Source of the DNA: JAXGRD01 sp050946655
Lineage (GTDB): Bacteria; Bacillota; Clostridia; Peptostreptococcales; Anaerovoracaceae
Reading direction: 5' to 3'
Assembly (NCBI GenBank): GCA_050946655.1
Contig: JBMNVE010000023.1
Coordinates: 1-30,175 of the forward strand
Length of the DNA stretch: 30,175 nt
The notes under the pieces were generated by a model that ran no database searches, was not told the origin of the DNA, and saw only the letters and a list, made by a program, of their open reading frames with translations. Position numbers and translations under genes: made by a program. Positions 1 through 7,597 of the stretch are shown here, piece by piece. Each line of letters opens with the position of its first letter. The first letter of the stretch is position 1.

Positions 1-122
1 ATACCTGCATTGGTACAATGAAAAACGTAGCAAGAAATCGTTGGGATATTTGAGCCCTGTGGAGTACAGACAGAGTCTTGGATTAGCCGTGTAGCCGGTC
101 CAAAAAAATGTCCGCACCCCCT
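1..122 (+). mobile_element. Right end of an IS3-family insertion sequence (partial)
   Basis: The transposase tail (2-94) is followed by CCGGTCCAAAAAAATGTCCG and then CACCCC at 95-120. That pattern resembles the terminal inverted repeat of many IS3-family elements, which read GGGGTGCGGACATTTTT inward from the end. The exact outer boundary, near 118-123, and the short target duplication cannot be confirmed because the left end lies outside the window. Confidence 0.7.
2..94 (+). CDS. IS3-family transposase, C-terminal fragment
   Basis: The reading frame enters from the left edge and gives 30 residues starting YLHWYNEKRSKKSLGYLSP, followed by VEYRQSLGLAV and a TAG stop. This is the typical extreme C-terminus of the OrfB integrase of IS3-family elements (rve-type DDE transposase), where a YNxxRxxxSLGxxSPxEYR block precedes the stop. 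Only this tail is visible, so the catalytic DDE residues and the intactness of the gene cannot be judged. The stop is followed at once by sequence typical of an IS3 terminal inverted repeat, which supports the assignment. The element reads towards the 3' end of recA, which lies on the opposite strand. Confidence 0.85.
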   Translation, partial: YLHWYNEKRSKKSLGYLSPVEYRQSLGLAV

Positions 123-221
123 ATCTTATTTTTGACTCCAATAATCACCTTTGTCAAGATTTTCTCGATCACAGAGTCTTAAATGCAAAACTACCCGCTC
201 AGAACTTGCTTAAACAAAAAA

Positions 222-248
222 CCAACGAGCAGTCAGTCTGCTCATTGG
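222..248 (-). terminator. Rho-independent terminator downstream of recA
   Basis: On the minus strand an 11-bp stem (CCAATGAGCAG / CTGCTCGTTGG, one G-T wobble) with a 5-nt loop is followed directly by TTTTTTG, which is a good intrinsic terminator. It lies about 110 bases past the recA stop. The sequence is nearly the same as the gdhA terminator at 30115-30146. Confidence 0.8.
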
Positions 249-309
249 AAAAAACTTGTCTGGGTTTTTGGCTTTCCGGTCCCATCCCAAGATTTCATAT
301 GGAACGGAA

Positions 310-349
310 ATATGCTGCCTCAAAATCAGATGATCTAAAGGCAGCATAT
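310..349 (-). terminator. Inverted repeat just after the recA stop
   Basis: The arms ATATGCTGCCT (310-320) and AGGCAGCATAT (339-349) are perfect 11-bp complements with an 18-nt loop. They begin 9 bases past the recA stop codon. No U-tract follows on the minus strand. It is therefore more likely an mRNA 3'-end stabiliser or a weak terminator acting with the one at 222-248. Confidence 0.5.
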
Positions 350-358
350 GCATTTCTT

Positions 359-1414
359 TTATCCGTCGATGATGACGCCGTCTTCATCGACCTTGATTCC
401 TTCTTCTGACTCCGGCTTTCGGTCGAAGGAGTCCATAAGCAGTTTCTCCACCTTAGCCATGATCTCCGGGTTTTCCTTCAAGTAATTTTTTACATTTTCC
501 CTGCCCTGACCGATGCGGTCTCCGTCAAAACTGTACCAGGAGCCTGACTTTTCAATGATGTTTTCTCGAATGGCGGAGTCCATGATGTCTCCTTCTCTGG
601 ATATCCCCTTTCCGTACATGATATCAAACTCAGCCTGCTTGAAGGGGGGTGCAACCTTGTTTTTTACCACCTTTGCCCGAGTTCGGTTCCCCAGCATCTC
701 ATCCCCCTGCTTGATGGTTTCGGTCTTACGCACTTCGATACGCATAGAGGAATAGAATTTCAATGCTCTCCCTCCGGTGGTGACTTCCGGATTCCCATAT
801 ACGATACCTACCTTTTCACGAAGCTGATTGATGAAGATCACGGAGCAGTTGGATCGATTGATTACACCAGCCATCTTTCGAAGAGCCTGAGACATGAGTC
901 TAGCCTGGAGTGCCATATGGCTGTCTCCCATGCTCCCCTCTATTTCGCTCTTGGGCACCAAAGCCGCCACGGAATCCACCACAACGATATCCAGGGCCCC
1001 GCTTCGCACCAACATCTCACAGATCTCAAGAGCCTGTTCTCCCGAATCCGGCTGGGACACAAGGAGCTCATCCACATCCACACCAAGGTTTCTCGCATAT
1101 TCGGGATCCAGCGCATGCTCAGCATCGATGAAGGCCGCTTTGCCCCCTGCCTTCTGGGCTTCGGCTATGACATGAAGGGTCAGGGTCGTCTTACCTGAAG
1201 ATTCCGGACCGTATATCTCCACGATCCTTCCTCTCGGTATACCACCAATCCCTGTTGCCAGATCCAAACTGATGGAGCCGGTAGAAATGGCTTCAACGCT
1301 CATCCGCAAGGAATCATCTCCCAGCTTCATCACCGCGCCCTTGCCGAACTGCTTCTGTATTTGTACCAGCGCCGCCTCCAGCGCCCTATCTTTATCGTCT
1401 TTATTGATGCCCAT
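359..1414 (-). CDS. recA: Recombinase RecA
   Basis: RecA forms filaments on single-stranded DNA, catalyses strand exchange and triggers LexA self-cleavage in the SOS response. The 351-residue product starts MGINKDDKDRALEAALVQIQ. It has the Walker A motif GPESSGKT at residues 69-76, the VVVDS Walker B strand and the FINQLREKVG loop-2 region. The C-terminus is acidic, as usual. An ATG nine codons upstream (1441) is possible, but the internal ATG at 1414 is chosen. It has GGAGG seven bases before it, matches the usual RecA N-terminus, and the upstream ATG would fall inside the SOS operator region. The gene has its own promoter and SOS box and ends at a strong terminator, so it is expressed separately from the deoB operon just upstream. 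Confidence 0.97.
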   Translation of the reverse strand: MGINKDDKDRALEAALVQIQKQFGKGAVMKLGDDSLRMSVEAISTGSISLDLATGIGGIPRGRIVEIYGPESSGKTTLTLHVIAEAQKAGGKAAFIDAEHALDPEYARNLGVDVDELLVSQPDSGEQALEICEMLVRSGALDIVVVDSVAALVPKSEIEGSMGDSHMALQARLMSQALRKMAGVINRSNCSVIFINQLREKVGIVYGNPEVTTGGRALKFYSSMRIEVRKTETIKQGDEMLGNRTRAKVVKNKVAPPFKQAEFDIMYGKGISREGDIMDSAIRENIIEKSGSWYSFDGDRIGQGRENVKNYLKENPEIMAKVEKLLMDSFDRKPESEEGIKVDEDGVIIDG

Positions 1415-1435
1415 TGTAACCTCCACATTTAATAA

Positions 1436-1447
1436 GAACATTTGTTC
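1436..1447 (-). promoter_or_regulatory. LexA (SOS) box of recA
   Basis: GAACATTTGTTC is a perfect GAAC-N4-GTTC dyad, the core of the Gram-positive LexA/DinR operator. It lies just downstream of the -10 hexamer, over the expected transcription start, which is a position suited to repression. Confidence 0.85.
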
Positions 1448-1453
1448 TCATTC

Positions 1454-1482
1454 ATCATACCCCGCTTTTTTCCTTCTGTCAA
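1454..1482 (-). promoter_or_regulatory. Sigma-A-type promoter of recA
   Basis: On the minus strand there is TTGACA (1477-1482), a 17-bp spacer and TATGAT (1454-1459). The predicted start, near 1447, falls in the SOS box. The promoter sits in the short gap between the deoB stop and recA. Confidence 0.85.
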
Positions 1483-1509
1483 GGAAAAACATCATGCCAT
1501 ATTATACCA

Positions 1510-2682
1510 TTATTTGGTAATATCTGTCAATCTGCTTTTCCCGATCTTCGGTTTTGCGCTGCACAACAAATCCGCTACCGTTGCGCCGATATCTCCAAAG
1601 GTTTCTCCTGTGCCCAGGTCCACATTGTTCTTCAACTTTTTTCCGTAGAGCACAAAGGGCACGTACTCTCTGGTATGATCAAAGCCACTGTGCACCGGGT
1701 CGTTGCCGTGATCTGCACAGAGGATGAGGCAATCATCTTCATCCATGGAACTCATGATCTGGGGAAGTCGCCTGTCAAAGGCTTCGATTGCCCTTCCGTA
1801 GCCTATGGCATCCCTTCGGTGTCCAAACTGGGAGTCGAATTCCACCAAGTTAGTAAAAATCAGGCCTGAAAAGTCCTTCTCCATGGCTTCCAGTGTTTTA
1901 TCTACCCCATCCTGGTTGCTGGTCGTGTGGACCGATGTGGTGATTCCTCTGCCGTTGAAAATATCGCTGATTTTCCCTATCCCGTACACAGTTTTGTTTC
2001 CGTCCTCAATATGATCCAGAACTGTAGGTTCCGGTGGCGATACGGCGTAATCCTTTCGATCGGCTGTACGCTGCCGCTTCCCTTGAACCATCTCATAGGG
2101 CCTGGCAATAACTCTGCCGCAGGCATATTCCCCGACCAGCAGTTCTCTGGCGATTTGACACATCTGATACAGTCTTTCCAAGGGGATCACATCTGTATTT
2201 GCAGCGATTTGAAACACACTGTCCGCCGAAGTGTATACGATGGGCTTTCCGGTTTTTTCGTGCTCTTCACCCAGCTCCTCGATGATCACCGTTCCCGATG
2301 CAGCATAATTTCCCAGGATCTCCGTACCGATGGCCCTTTGGAATTCCCGGATCAGTTCCTTGGGGAAGCCATCCGGATAAGTCTTAAATGGGGTTCTCGT
2401 TTCAATGCCGGCAATCTCCCAGTGCCCCGTAATGGTATCCTTTCCCGAAGACAATTCCTTCAGTCTGCCGTAACATCCCAAAGGCTGAGAGACCTTGAGC
2501 CTACCGCCGGCCGCACCTTCAATGTTGCAAAAGCCCAGTTTACGCAGATTGGGAATTTGGATATCAGGCAGAGCATCCACGATGTGACCGAAGGTATCGG
2601 CCCCACTGTCTCCGAAACCCTCAGCATCGGGCAGTGCTCCCACTCCCAAACTATCCAGCACCATCAATATTACCTTCTTCAT
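1510..2682 (-). CDS. deoB: Phosphopentomutase DeoB
   Basis: DeoB interconverts (deoxy)ribose-1-phosphate and (deoxy)ribose-5-phosphate, linking nucleoside salvage to the pentose phosphate pathway. The 390-residue length is typical. The metal site DSLGVGALPDA lies at residues 10-20, and KDTITGHWE at 81-89 contains Thr85, which corresponds to the phosphothreonine of characterised bacterial enzymes. A late ADHGNDP...DHTREYVP block carries further Mn2+ ligands, as in the alkaline phosphatase superfamily. A GGAGG site overlapping the previous stop decides the start. It is the last gene of a long minus-strand operon and is separated from recA by the recA promoter. Confidence 0.96.
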   Translation of the reverse strand: MKKVILMVLDSLGVGALPDAEGFGDSGADTFGHIVDALPDIQIPNLRKLGFCNIEGAAGGRLKVSQPLGCYGRLKELSSGKDTITGHWEIAGIETRTPFKTYPDGFPKELIREFQRAIGTEILGNYAASGTVIIEELGEEHEKTGKPIVYTSADSVFQIAANTDVIPLERLYQMCQIARELLVGEYACGRVIARPYEMVQGKRQRTADRKDYAVSPPEPTVLDHIEDGNKTVYGIGKISDIFNGRGITTSVHTTSNQDGVDKTLEAMEKDFSGLIFTNLVEFDSQFGHRRDAIGYGRAIEAFDRRLPQIMSSMDEDDCLILCADHGNDPVHSGFDHTREYVPFVLYGKKLKNNVDLGTGETFGDIGATVADLLCSAKPKIGKSRLTDITK

Positions 2683-2683
2683 T

Positions 2684-3385
2684 TCACTCCTCCGTGATCC
2701 TCAGTGGAACACAATTTAGATAGTCCAAGGAAACCAGTTGATATTCCACTCCGCCTCTCATCCCTTTCAGGCCCTTTCCAAAGGCCTCTTCTCCGTGAAG
2801 ATGGCCATATACAGCCTTCCAAACCCCGGCCTTTTCAAACATCTCTGTCATGAGAGAGGATTGCAAGCGATCATTGGTAGGCGGAAAGTGTGTAACCATA
2901 ATGATTTTATTGTCTCCTCTGTTTTGGGCCGCCAAAATGGATCGTTCCAGCCGTAAAATTTCTCGATTGAATATCTTTTCATCTGCTGCGGTGAAATCTC
3001 TGTCCCCGGGACAGATCCAGCCTCTACTGCCACAGATGAAACAGTCCTCCGCCAAGTAGCAATCGTTTTGCAGGAAGGTGATGGAATCATACATTTGGTT
3101 CAGTTTAGTGATCCCCTTCCACCACAGGTCGTGGTTGCCTTTGATGATCACTTTGCGTCCGGGCATGGCGTCGATCCAGTCCAAGTCCGGGATCGCTTCT
3201 TCCAGTTTCAGGCCCCAACTGATATCCCCGGCAAGAATAATGGTGTCTTCACCGGATATCAGGTCTCTCCACGCTTCTTCAAGCCTTTCTACGTGGGATT
3301 CCCACCTGGGCCCAAAGACTTCCATGGGCTTGTCCACCTCCTCATGGAAGGACAGATGTAGATCTCCGATAGCAAAAATGCTCAT
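2684..3385 (-). CDS. Calcineurin-like metallophosphoesterase
   Basis: This 233-residue protein has the full set of metallophosphoesterase motifs: GDLH (7-10), GDISWG (53-58), GNHD (83-86), THFPP (165-169) and GHLHG (194-198). A binuclear-metal phosphoesterase fold is therefore well supported. It resembles the bacterial group of predicted phosphohydrolases of COG1768 type, whose substrate is unknown to me. There is no signal peptide, so it should be cytosolic. GAGGAAA lies before the ATG. Its stop is one base before the deoB ATG and its start follows the rmuC stop by three bases, so it is co-transcribed with both. Confidence 0.88.
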   Translation of the reverse strand: MSIFAIGDLHLSFHEEVDKPMEVFGPRWESHVERLEEAWRDLISGEDTIILAGDISWGLKLEEAIPDLDWIDAMPGRKVIIKGNHDLWWKGITKLNQMYDSITFLQNDCYLAEDCFICGSRGWICPGDRDFTAADEKIFNREILRLERSILAAQNRGDNKIIMVTHFPPTNDRLQSSLMTEMFEKAGVWKAVYGHLHGEEAFGKGLKGMRGGVEYQLVSLDYLNCVPLRITEE

Positions 3386-3388
3386 AAA

Positions 3389-4519
3389 CTATATTTCCTC
3401 TTCTGTGTGATCCCCTACCGGGAACTGATCCATTCCCAGCAGGATACTGCTTTCTTCCCCATCCATTTCAGAAACACCCCTCAGTTTTCTGTTGATTTGA
3501 TTGGTTCTCGGTCCCAGGAGTTTATCCAACTCCGTGTGGGTCTGGTTCAGTTTCAACTTCATGCGTCCAAGGACGGATTCAAACTGAGCGAACTCTGTTT
3601 TGACTGCCTCCAAGGTCCTCCAAACCTCCCCTGACCGCTTTTGGATGGCCAATGTCTTGAAGCCCATCTGCAAGCTGTTGAGAAAGGCGGCCATGGTAGA
3701 TGGCCCGGTGATGTTGATCTTATACTGGTTCTGCAGTTCCTCAACCAAGCCTAACCTGGCCACTTCGGCATAGAGTCCTTCAAAGGGAAGGAAGAGTATG
3801 CCAAACTCCGTCGTGTGAGGCGGATCGATGTATTTCTCGTGGATATCCTTTGCCGACTTTTTTATGGCATCCACCAAGGCTTTTTCCGCAGCTTTTATCT
3901 CTTCCCTCTTCCCGGATTCCTGGGCATCCAATAGATGATTGTACACATCCCCGGGGAACTTGGAGTCTATGGGAAGATACACATTGCCCGCATCATCCCC
4001 AGGCAGAATAACCGCAAACTCCACAAAACCGGTCCCGGAGCTCTTTGTCTTCACGTTTTCTCTGAACTGGTCCGGGGCAAGGATCTGATTGAGGATGGCC
4101 CAAAGCTGTACCTCTCCCAGCACGCCTCTGGTCTTAACGTTGGCCAGGACTTTTTTGATGTCCCCCACGCTGCCGGCCAGGGTCTGCATCTCACCGAATC
4201 CCCTGCTCACCTGTGCAAGCTGCTGATTGACCAAGGCAAAGGATTGGGTGATGCGGCTCTCCAAAGTTTGCTGTAACTTTTCATCCACCGTGTTCCGCAT
4301 CCTGTCCAGCTGCCTGTTATTGTCTTCCTGCAAGATCTGGAGCCGCAACTCCATGGTCTGTCTGACGTTTTCCAACTGGGTCATGGTCATCTCTGACAAA
4401 TTCTTGATGCTGTTTTGTACATCCTGCTTGGTTTCCCTCCGAGAAGATACCACCGTGACCAAAATGATAAACAGGAGAATGATGATAACTGTCAGTCCCA
4501 TGAGTAAAAGGGTGTTCAT
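3389..4519 (-). CDS. rmuC: DNA recombination protein RmuC homolog
   Basis: RmuC-family proteins limit inversions at short inverted repeats and contain a nuclease-like core. This 376-residue protein has an N-terminal membrane anchor (about residues 4-25), a coiled-coil stretch (about 30-130) and the conserved core with VLGEVQLWAILNQIL, FVEFAVILPG and LPIDSKFPGD, followed by FGILFLPFEGLYAEV. Domain order and length match the family. It lies in the packed operon between the CoaB-like and metallophosphoesterase genes. The N-terminal anchor suggests it sits at the inner face of the membrane. Confidence 0.93.
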   Translation of the reverse strand: MNTLLLMGLTVIIILLFIILVTVVSSRRETKQDVQNSIKNLSEMTMTQLENVRQTMELRLQILQEDNNRQLDRMRNTVDEKLQQTLESRITQSFALVNQQLAQVSRGFGEMQTLAGSVGDIKKVLANVKTRGVLGEVQLWAILNQILAPDQFRENVKTKSSGTGFVEFAVILPGDDAGNVYLPIDSKFPGDVYNHLLDAQESGKREEIKAAEKALVDAIKKSAKDIHEKYIDPPHTTEFGILFLPFEGLYAEVARLGLVEELQNQYKINITGPSTMAAFLNSLQMGFKTLAIQKRSGEVWRTLEAVKTEFAQFESVLGRMKLKLNQTHTELDKLLGPRTNQINRKLRGVSEMDGEESSILLGMDQFPVGDHTEEEI

Positions 4520-4536
4520 AACTACCTCTTTCCGTA

Positions 4537-5280
4537 TTAAGCGAGTTTATCCGTTACGAATTTAAAGATATCCTTCGGTGAATCCAGCTTTTCTCCCGTG
4601 TATCCATCCCGAGAAACCGGGTATCTGGCCGGGTCGCCCTTGCGCAGCTGAGCCAGATCGTTGGCGAAGATGTAGTCCGCATCGTTCTTTTGGGCCAATT
4701 TTTGTGCTACATCAAAGAGTTCTTGTTGAGGAACATTTTCCAGAAGTTTGCAACCAAAGATCAAGGCATCGGGGAACCATCCTCTCAGCCTGGCGATGAT
4801 CTTGGGGGTCATGGTCAGTTTGACCGTAAGGTTCTCCTGATAGCTGCTGATCTTGGAGTCATCGTTAAGCTTACAGGCCGGATTTCGCATCAATGCCAGG
4901 ATATCCTCTGCGGTTTTGAAGGAATCCATCCGATGATATATCTCCTTTGCCATATCCTCCATGAGGAAGGAAAAGTCAGCCTTATAGTCCCCCACGGCTG
5001 CCGCATGGATGAGAACATCATAGTGGTCCTTATTGCTTTCCTCACAGATAGCATCCAGCATTTCCTCGGTGGTCTCCACGGGAACGATGTTCATCCTATC
5101 TCCATGGGGAAGTTCCTTGCAGGATACCCCCCTGTTGATCACCAGAGTCACCTTCCATTGATCTTCATAGAACAACTTGGCTAATGCCAAGGATAAGCTC
5201 CCTGTAGACATGTTGGTGATCTTCATCACCTCATCGATAAACTCGTTGGTGGGTCCCCCTGTAATCAGTATTTTTTTCAT
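4537..5280 (-). CDS. CoaB-type phosphopantothenoylcysteine synthetase-like protein
   Basis: The 247-residue product begins MKKILITGGPTNEFIDEVMK and continues ITNMSTGSLSLALAKLF. This is the dinucleotide-binding start of the DFP/CoaB ligase family that joins phosphopantothenate and cysteine in CoA synthesis. HAAAVGDY and IFANDL match later conserved blocks (AAAVSDY; ANDL in family members). No CoaC flavoprotein decarboxylase domain is fused, so it is a stand-alone ligase domain. An ATG four codons upstream (5292) is rejected because GGAGG lies inside that extension, correctly spaced for the ATG at 5280. Whether it is the main CoaB or a paralog cannot be told from this window. Confidence 0.8.
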   Translation of the reverse strand: MKKILITGGPTNEFIDEVMKITNMSTGSLSLALAKLFYEDQWKVTLVINRGVSCKELPHGDRMNIVPVETTEEMLDAICEESNKDHYDVLIHAAAVGDYKADFSFLMEDMAKEIYHRMDSFKTAEDILALMRNPACKLNDDSKISSYQENLTVKLTMTPKIIARLRGWFPDALIFGCKLLENVPQQELFDVAQKLAQKNDADYIFANDLAQLRKGDPARYPVSRDGYTGEKLDSPKDIFKFVTDKLA

Positions 5281-5301
5281 TCTGTCCTCCATAATCGTGA
5301 T

Positions 5302-5646
5302 TTATTTTATCAAAACAACGGTAATGCCTTTGTTCCCTTCAATGTGTCTCTGAAAGTCCCTTAGCTGCGGGCAAACGTCCAGAAAAGCCTTTTTCTTGGA
5401 TATCCACTCCTCCCCACTGACCACATCTCTAAGAATTCCCCGCAACGCAGGGGCTTTCAATTTTTTCTTGGTTGCGGCCTTGATGGCTCCACCGGCTCCG
5501 GAACTGCCGTATCCGTGAATGATCACCGCTGCCTTGCAGCCAGCCATCTTTCCGGTGGTCAAATCGTTGACCAATCTGCTCATCGCCTCATCCACAAAGG
5601 GCATCCCTCGTTCCAAATTGATCTCTTTTACTTTTATTGCTCCCAT
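5302..5646 (-). CDS. Smr-like (MutS2 C-terminal type) domain protein
   Basis: This 114-residue protein has the fold pattern of the small MutS-related domain. A motif near residues 43-54, VIIHGYGSSGAGG, corresponds to the HGxGxG loop of Smr domains and is followed by a lysine-rich helix. A final beta strand reads ITVVLIK. Smr domains bind or nick nucleic acid and occur alone or fused to MutS2. The N-terminal LDLHG motif is degenerate here (INLERG), so nuclease activity is uncertain. The start overlaps the tcdA stop by 13 bases, with AAAGGAG eight bases upstream of the ATG. Confidence 0.65.
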   Translation of the reverse strand: MGAIKVKEINLERGMPFVDEAMSRLVNDLTTGKMAGCKAAVIIHGYGSSGAGGAIKAATKKKLKAPALRGILRDVVSGEEWISKKKAFLDVCPQLRDFQRHIEGNKGITVVLIK

Positions 5647-6317
5647 CCGATCAACTCCTTTATCACTTCTCCGGCCATGATCAATCCCGCAACAGACGGT
5701 ACAAAGGCAATGCTCCCGGGAGGCCTTTGACGGATGGGACTCTCCGTGGAATAAACGACTTTCAGTCTCTCCACCCCCCTGTCACGAAGTTCTTTGCGCA
5801 TGACCTTGGCCAGGGGGCAGACAGAGGTCCGATATAAATCGGCAACCTTGATCCGGGTGGGATCCATCTTGTTGCCCATTCCCATGGAAGATATGATGGG
5901 CACATCGGCCTTCTCGGCACAAAGTGCCAATTCTATCTTTGCGGTAACCGTATCCACCGCATCCACCACATAATCATACTGAGAAAAGTCAAAGGAATGA
6001 CTGTTCTCCGGCAAAAAAAAGTCATCTCTGCAAATCACCTTACAGCCCGGGTGGATGTCGAAAATCCGCTCCTTCATCAAAAGAGATTTAGCTCTGCCAA
6101 GATTGCTGTGAAGACCGATGATCTGGCGATTGAGGTTGGTGATGTCCACTTTATCCCTATCCACCAGGGTCAGAGCTCCGATGCCGGTCCGGGCTAAGGC
6201 TTCCGCGGTAAACCCTCCTACTCCGCCGATGCCAAAAACCGCCACATGACAATCCATGAGCCTGGCCAAGGCTTCTTCTCCTATGATCTTTACACTTCGG
6301 TCAAATTCCTTACTCAT
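5634..6317 (-). CDS. tcdA: tRNA threonylcarbamoyladenosine dehydratase TcdA
   Basis: TcdA (YgdL) is an E1-like enzyme that uses ATP to cyclise t6A at tRNA position 37 into ct6A. The 227-residue protein has the adenylate-binding loop GIGGVGG (29-35), LVDRDKVDITNLNRQ with the NxNRQ ATP site (about 61-65), and SSMGMGNKMDPTRI with the SVCPLAKVMRKELR segment typical of TcdA rather than MoeB or ThiF. No ubiquitin-like or ThiS-type partner lies nearby, which favours TcdA. It overlaps recX by 8 bases and the Smr-like gene by 13 bases. Confidence 0.9.
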   Translation of the reverse strand: MSKEFDRSVKIIGEEALARLMDCHVAVFGIGGVGGFTAEALARTGIGALTLVDRDKVDITNLNRQIIGLHSNLGRAKSLLMKERIFDIHPGCKVICRDDFFLPENSHSFDFSQYDYVVDAVDTVTAKIELALCAEKADVPIISSMGMGNKMDPTRIKVADLYRTSVCPLAKVMRKELRDRGVERLKVVYSTESPIRQRPPGSIAFVPSVAGLIMAGEVIKELIGWEQ

Positions 6318-6786
6318 GATCTTCTTTCATATACTTGCCCACGATCCGGTAAATCAAATCACTATCGTACCCAAGACCTTTCAGTCTTCTTCCGATTTTT
6401 CCGGGCAGCTTGGATGTATCTCCTCCCACATTTTTTCTTGCGATATTCTCAGCCATTTCCAGGGCTCGTCTTGCTTCTTCCCCTTGGAGATCTATATTCT
6501 CCTCTTCTTCCATAGCCGCCAGTGCATCTTCGATTACAAACCCGTCGATGCCATTTCCCTGTAATTCATACTTGATCAAATTGATGCTCTTGCCCTTGGA
6601 AGACCCATATGCATAATACTCTTTGCAAAATCTAAGGTCGTCCACATAGTGCATTTCCCTCAGGTCTTTCAATACTTCATCGATCTCTTCCCCGGGAAAA
6701 CCTTTTTTGTTCAGATACTCTCTAAGCTGATATTCGGTTCTGGGTCGTTTGGCCAAATAGCCAAGGGCCGCATCATGAATATTCAT
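6310..6786 (-). CDS. recX: Regulatory protein RecX
   Basis: RecX binds RecA filaments and inhibits them. The 158-residue product has the family's three-helix repeat plan: ALGYLAKRPRTEYQLREYL near the N-terminus, then LKDLREMHYVDDLRFCKEYY and KGKSINLIKYELQGNGID. Its length is typical. It is encoded about 4.9 kb upstream of recA on the same strand but in a different transcription unit, rather than next to recA as in many bacteria. GGGAG lies before the ATG. The gene overlaps the MBL-fold gene by 14 bases. Confidence 0.88.
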   Translation of the reverse strand: MNIHDAALGYLAKRPRTEYQLREYLNKKGFPGEEIDEVLKDLREMHYVDDLRFCKEYYAYGSSKGKSINLIKYELQGNGIDGFVIEDALAAMEEEENIDLQGEEARRALEMAENIARKNVGGDTSKLPGKIGRRLKGLGYDSDLIYRIVGKYMKEDHE

Positions 6787-7597
6787 ATCGCTCTCCCGCC
6801 GTGGCCAAAATGCAATCTTCGCCCATGCTATTTTTGATGGCTGTGATGGCCTTAAGACCTGTACAGTGGACCGGCATCACCTTATTGATGCCCAAGTCTC
6901 GCAGTTCTCTCACCATATTTTCCGTTTCATCCGAAGAGGCATGATAGAGGTGCATCCCGGCAATAAGCATGTAGATGGGTGTATCCGGGAAGATTTCTTT
7001 GCAGTAGTCCACCGCAGGCAAGACGCCTCGATGTGAACATCCGCTGAACAGGAAGACACCTTTGGTGTCTCTGATGGCAAGAAACTGTTCGTGGCTCATA
7101 TCGTCGGCCCGCAGGCTACCGTCCGCCTCCTTCATATAGAACGTCTCTATGGGTTTCCCATCGTCAGGAACCGGTATGGTTCCGCTGATGACGATTTCAT
7201 CGCTGATCCTGGTCAGTCCATCCGTAAGTGCCCATCTGTGGTCAAACTGATCTTTAGGGAATCGTATACCGCTTCCTACCTTTTCCAACTTACCATTTTC
7301 CATGCCATAAGTCTGTCTAAAAGCGTTTTTGTGGATATAGATGGGAGCATCTTGATTGATCCGGGAAAACTGAGGGATCCCCCCGGTATGGTCGTAATGG
7401 CCATGGCTGACCACGGCCATATCCACTTTGGACAGATCGATCCCCAGATTGACCGCGTTTTTGTAAAACAGATCTGAGGCACCAAAATCAAAGAGTATCT
7501 TTTTTCCGTGAGCTTCAATGTATACGGATAGGCCGTGCTCTCCTGCGCAAGAAGAGGATTCCGTCTTGTTTTCCGACAGAAAAGTAAACTTGATCAT
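6773..7597 (-). CDS. MBL-fold metallo-hydrolase (COG1237 type)
   Basis: This 274-residue protein has the metallo-beta-lactamase signature HGHYDHTGG at residues 65-73. It also has FSGCSHRG, IAGMHLY and MPVHCTG, which carry the remaining metal ligands. The arrangement matches the COG1237 group, which includes proteins annotated as dihydropterin-ribofuranosylaminobenzene-phosphate synthases. The bacterial substrate is not known to me. The frame is open 22 codons further upstream (7663). The ATG at 7597 is chosen because it has AAGGAG eight bases before it, forms an ATGA overlap with the EamA stop, and begins the conserved MIKFTFLSENKT. Confidence 0.85.
   Translation of the reverse strand: MIKFTFLSENKTESSSCAGEHGLSVYIEAHGKKILFDFGASDLFYKNAVNLGIDLSKVDMAVVSHGHYDHTGGIPQFSRINQDAPIYIHKNAFRQTYGMENGKLEKVGSGIRFPKDQFDHRWALTDGLTRISDEIVISGTIPVPDDGKPIETFYMKEADGSLRADDMSHEQFLAIRDTKGVFLFSGCSHRGVLPAVDYCKEIFPDTPIYMLIAGMHLYHASSDETENMVRELRDLGINKVMPVHCTGLKAITAIKNSMGEDCILATAGERYEYS

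Noticed and set aside
206..409. A 67-codon plus-strand ORF across the recA 3' end
   Set aside because: It runs through the terminator hairpins and into recA, with no ribosome binding site and no recognisable protein.
1415..1441. RecA start at the ATG at 1441
   Set aside because: It would add nine residues not seen in RecA proteins and has no ribosome binding site; the ATG at 1414 does.
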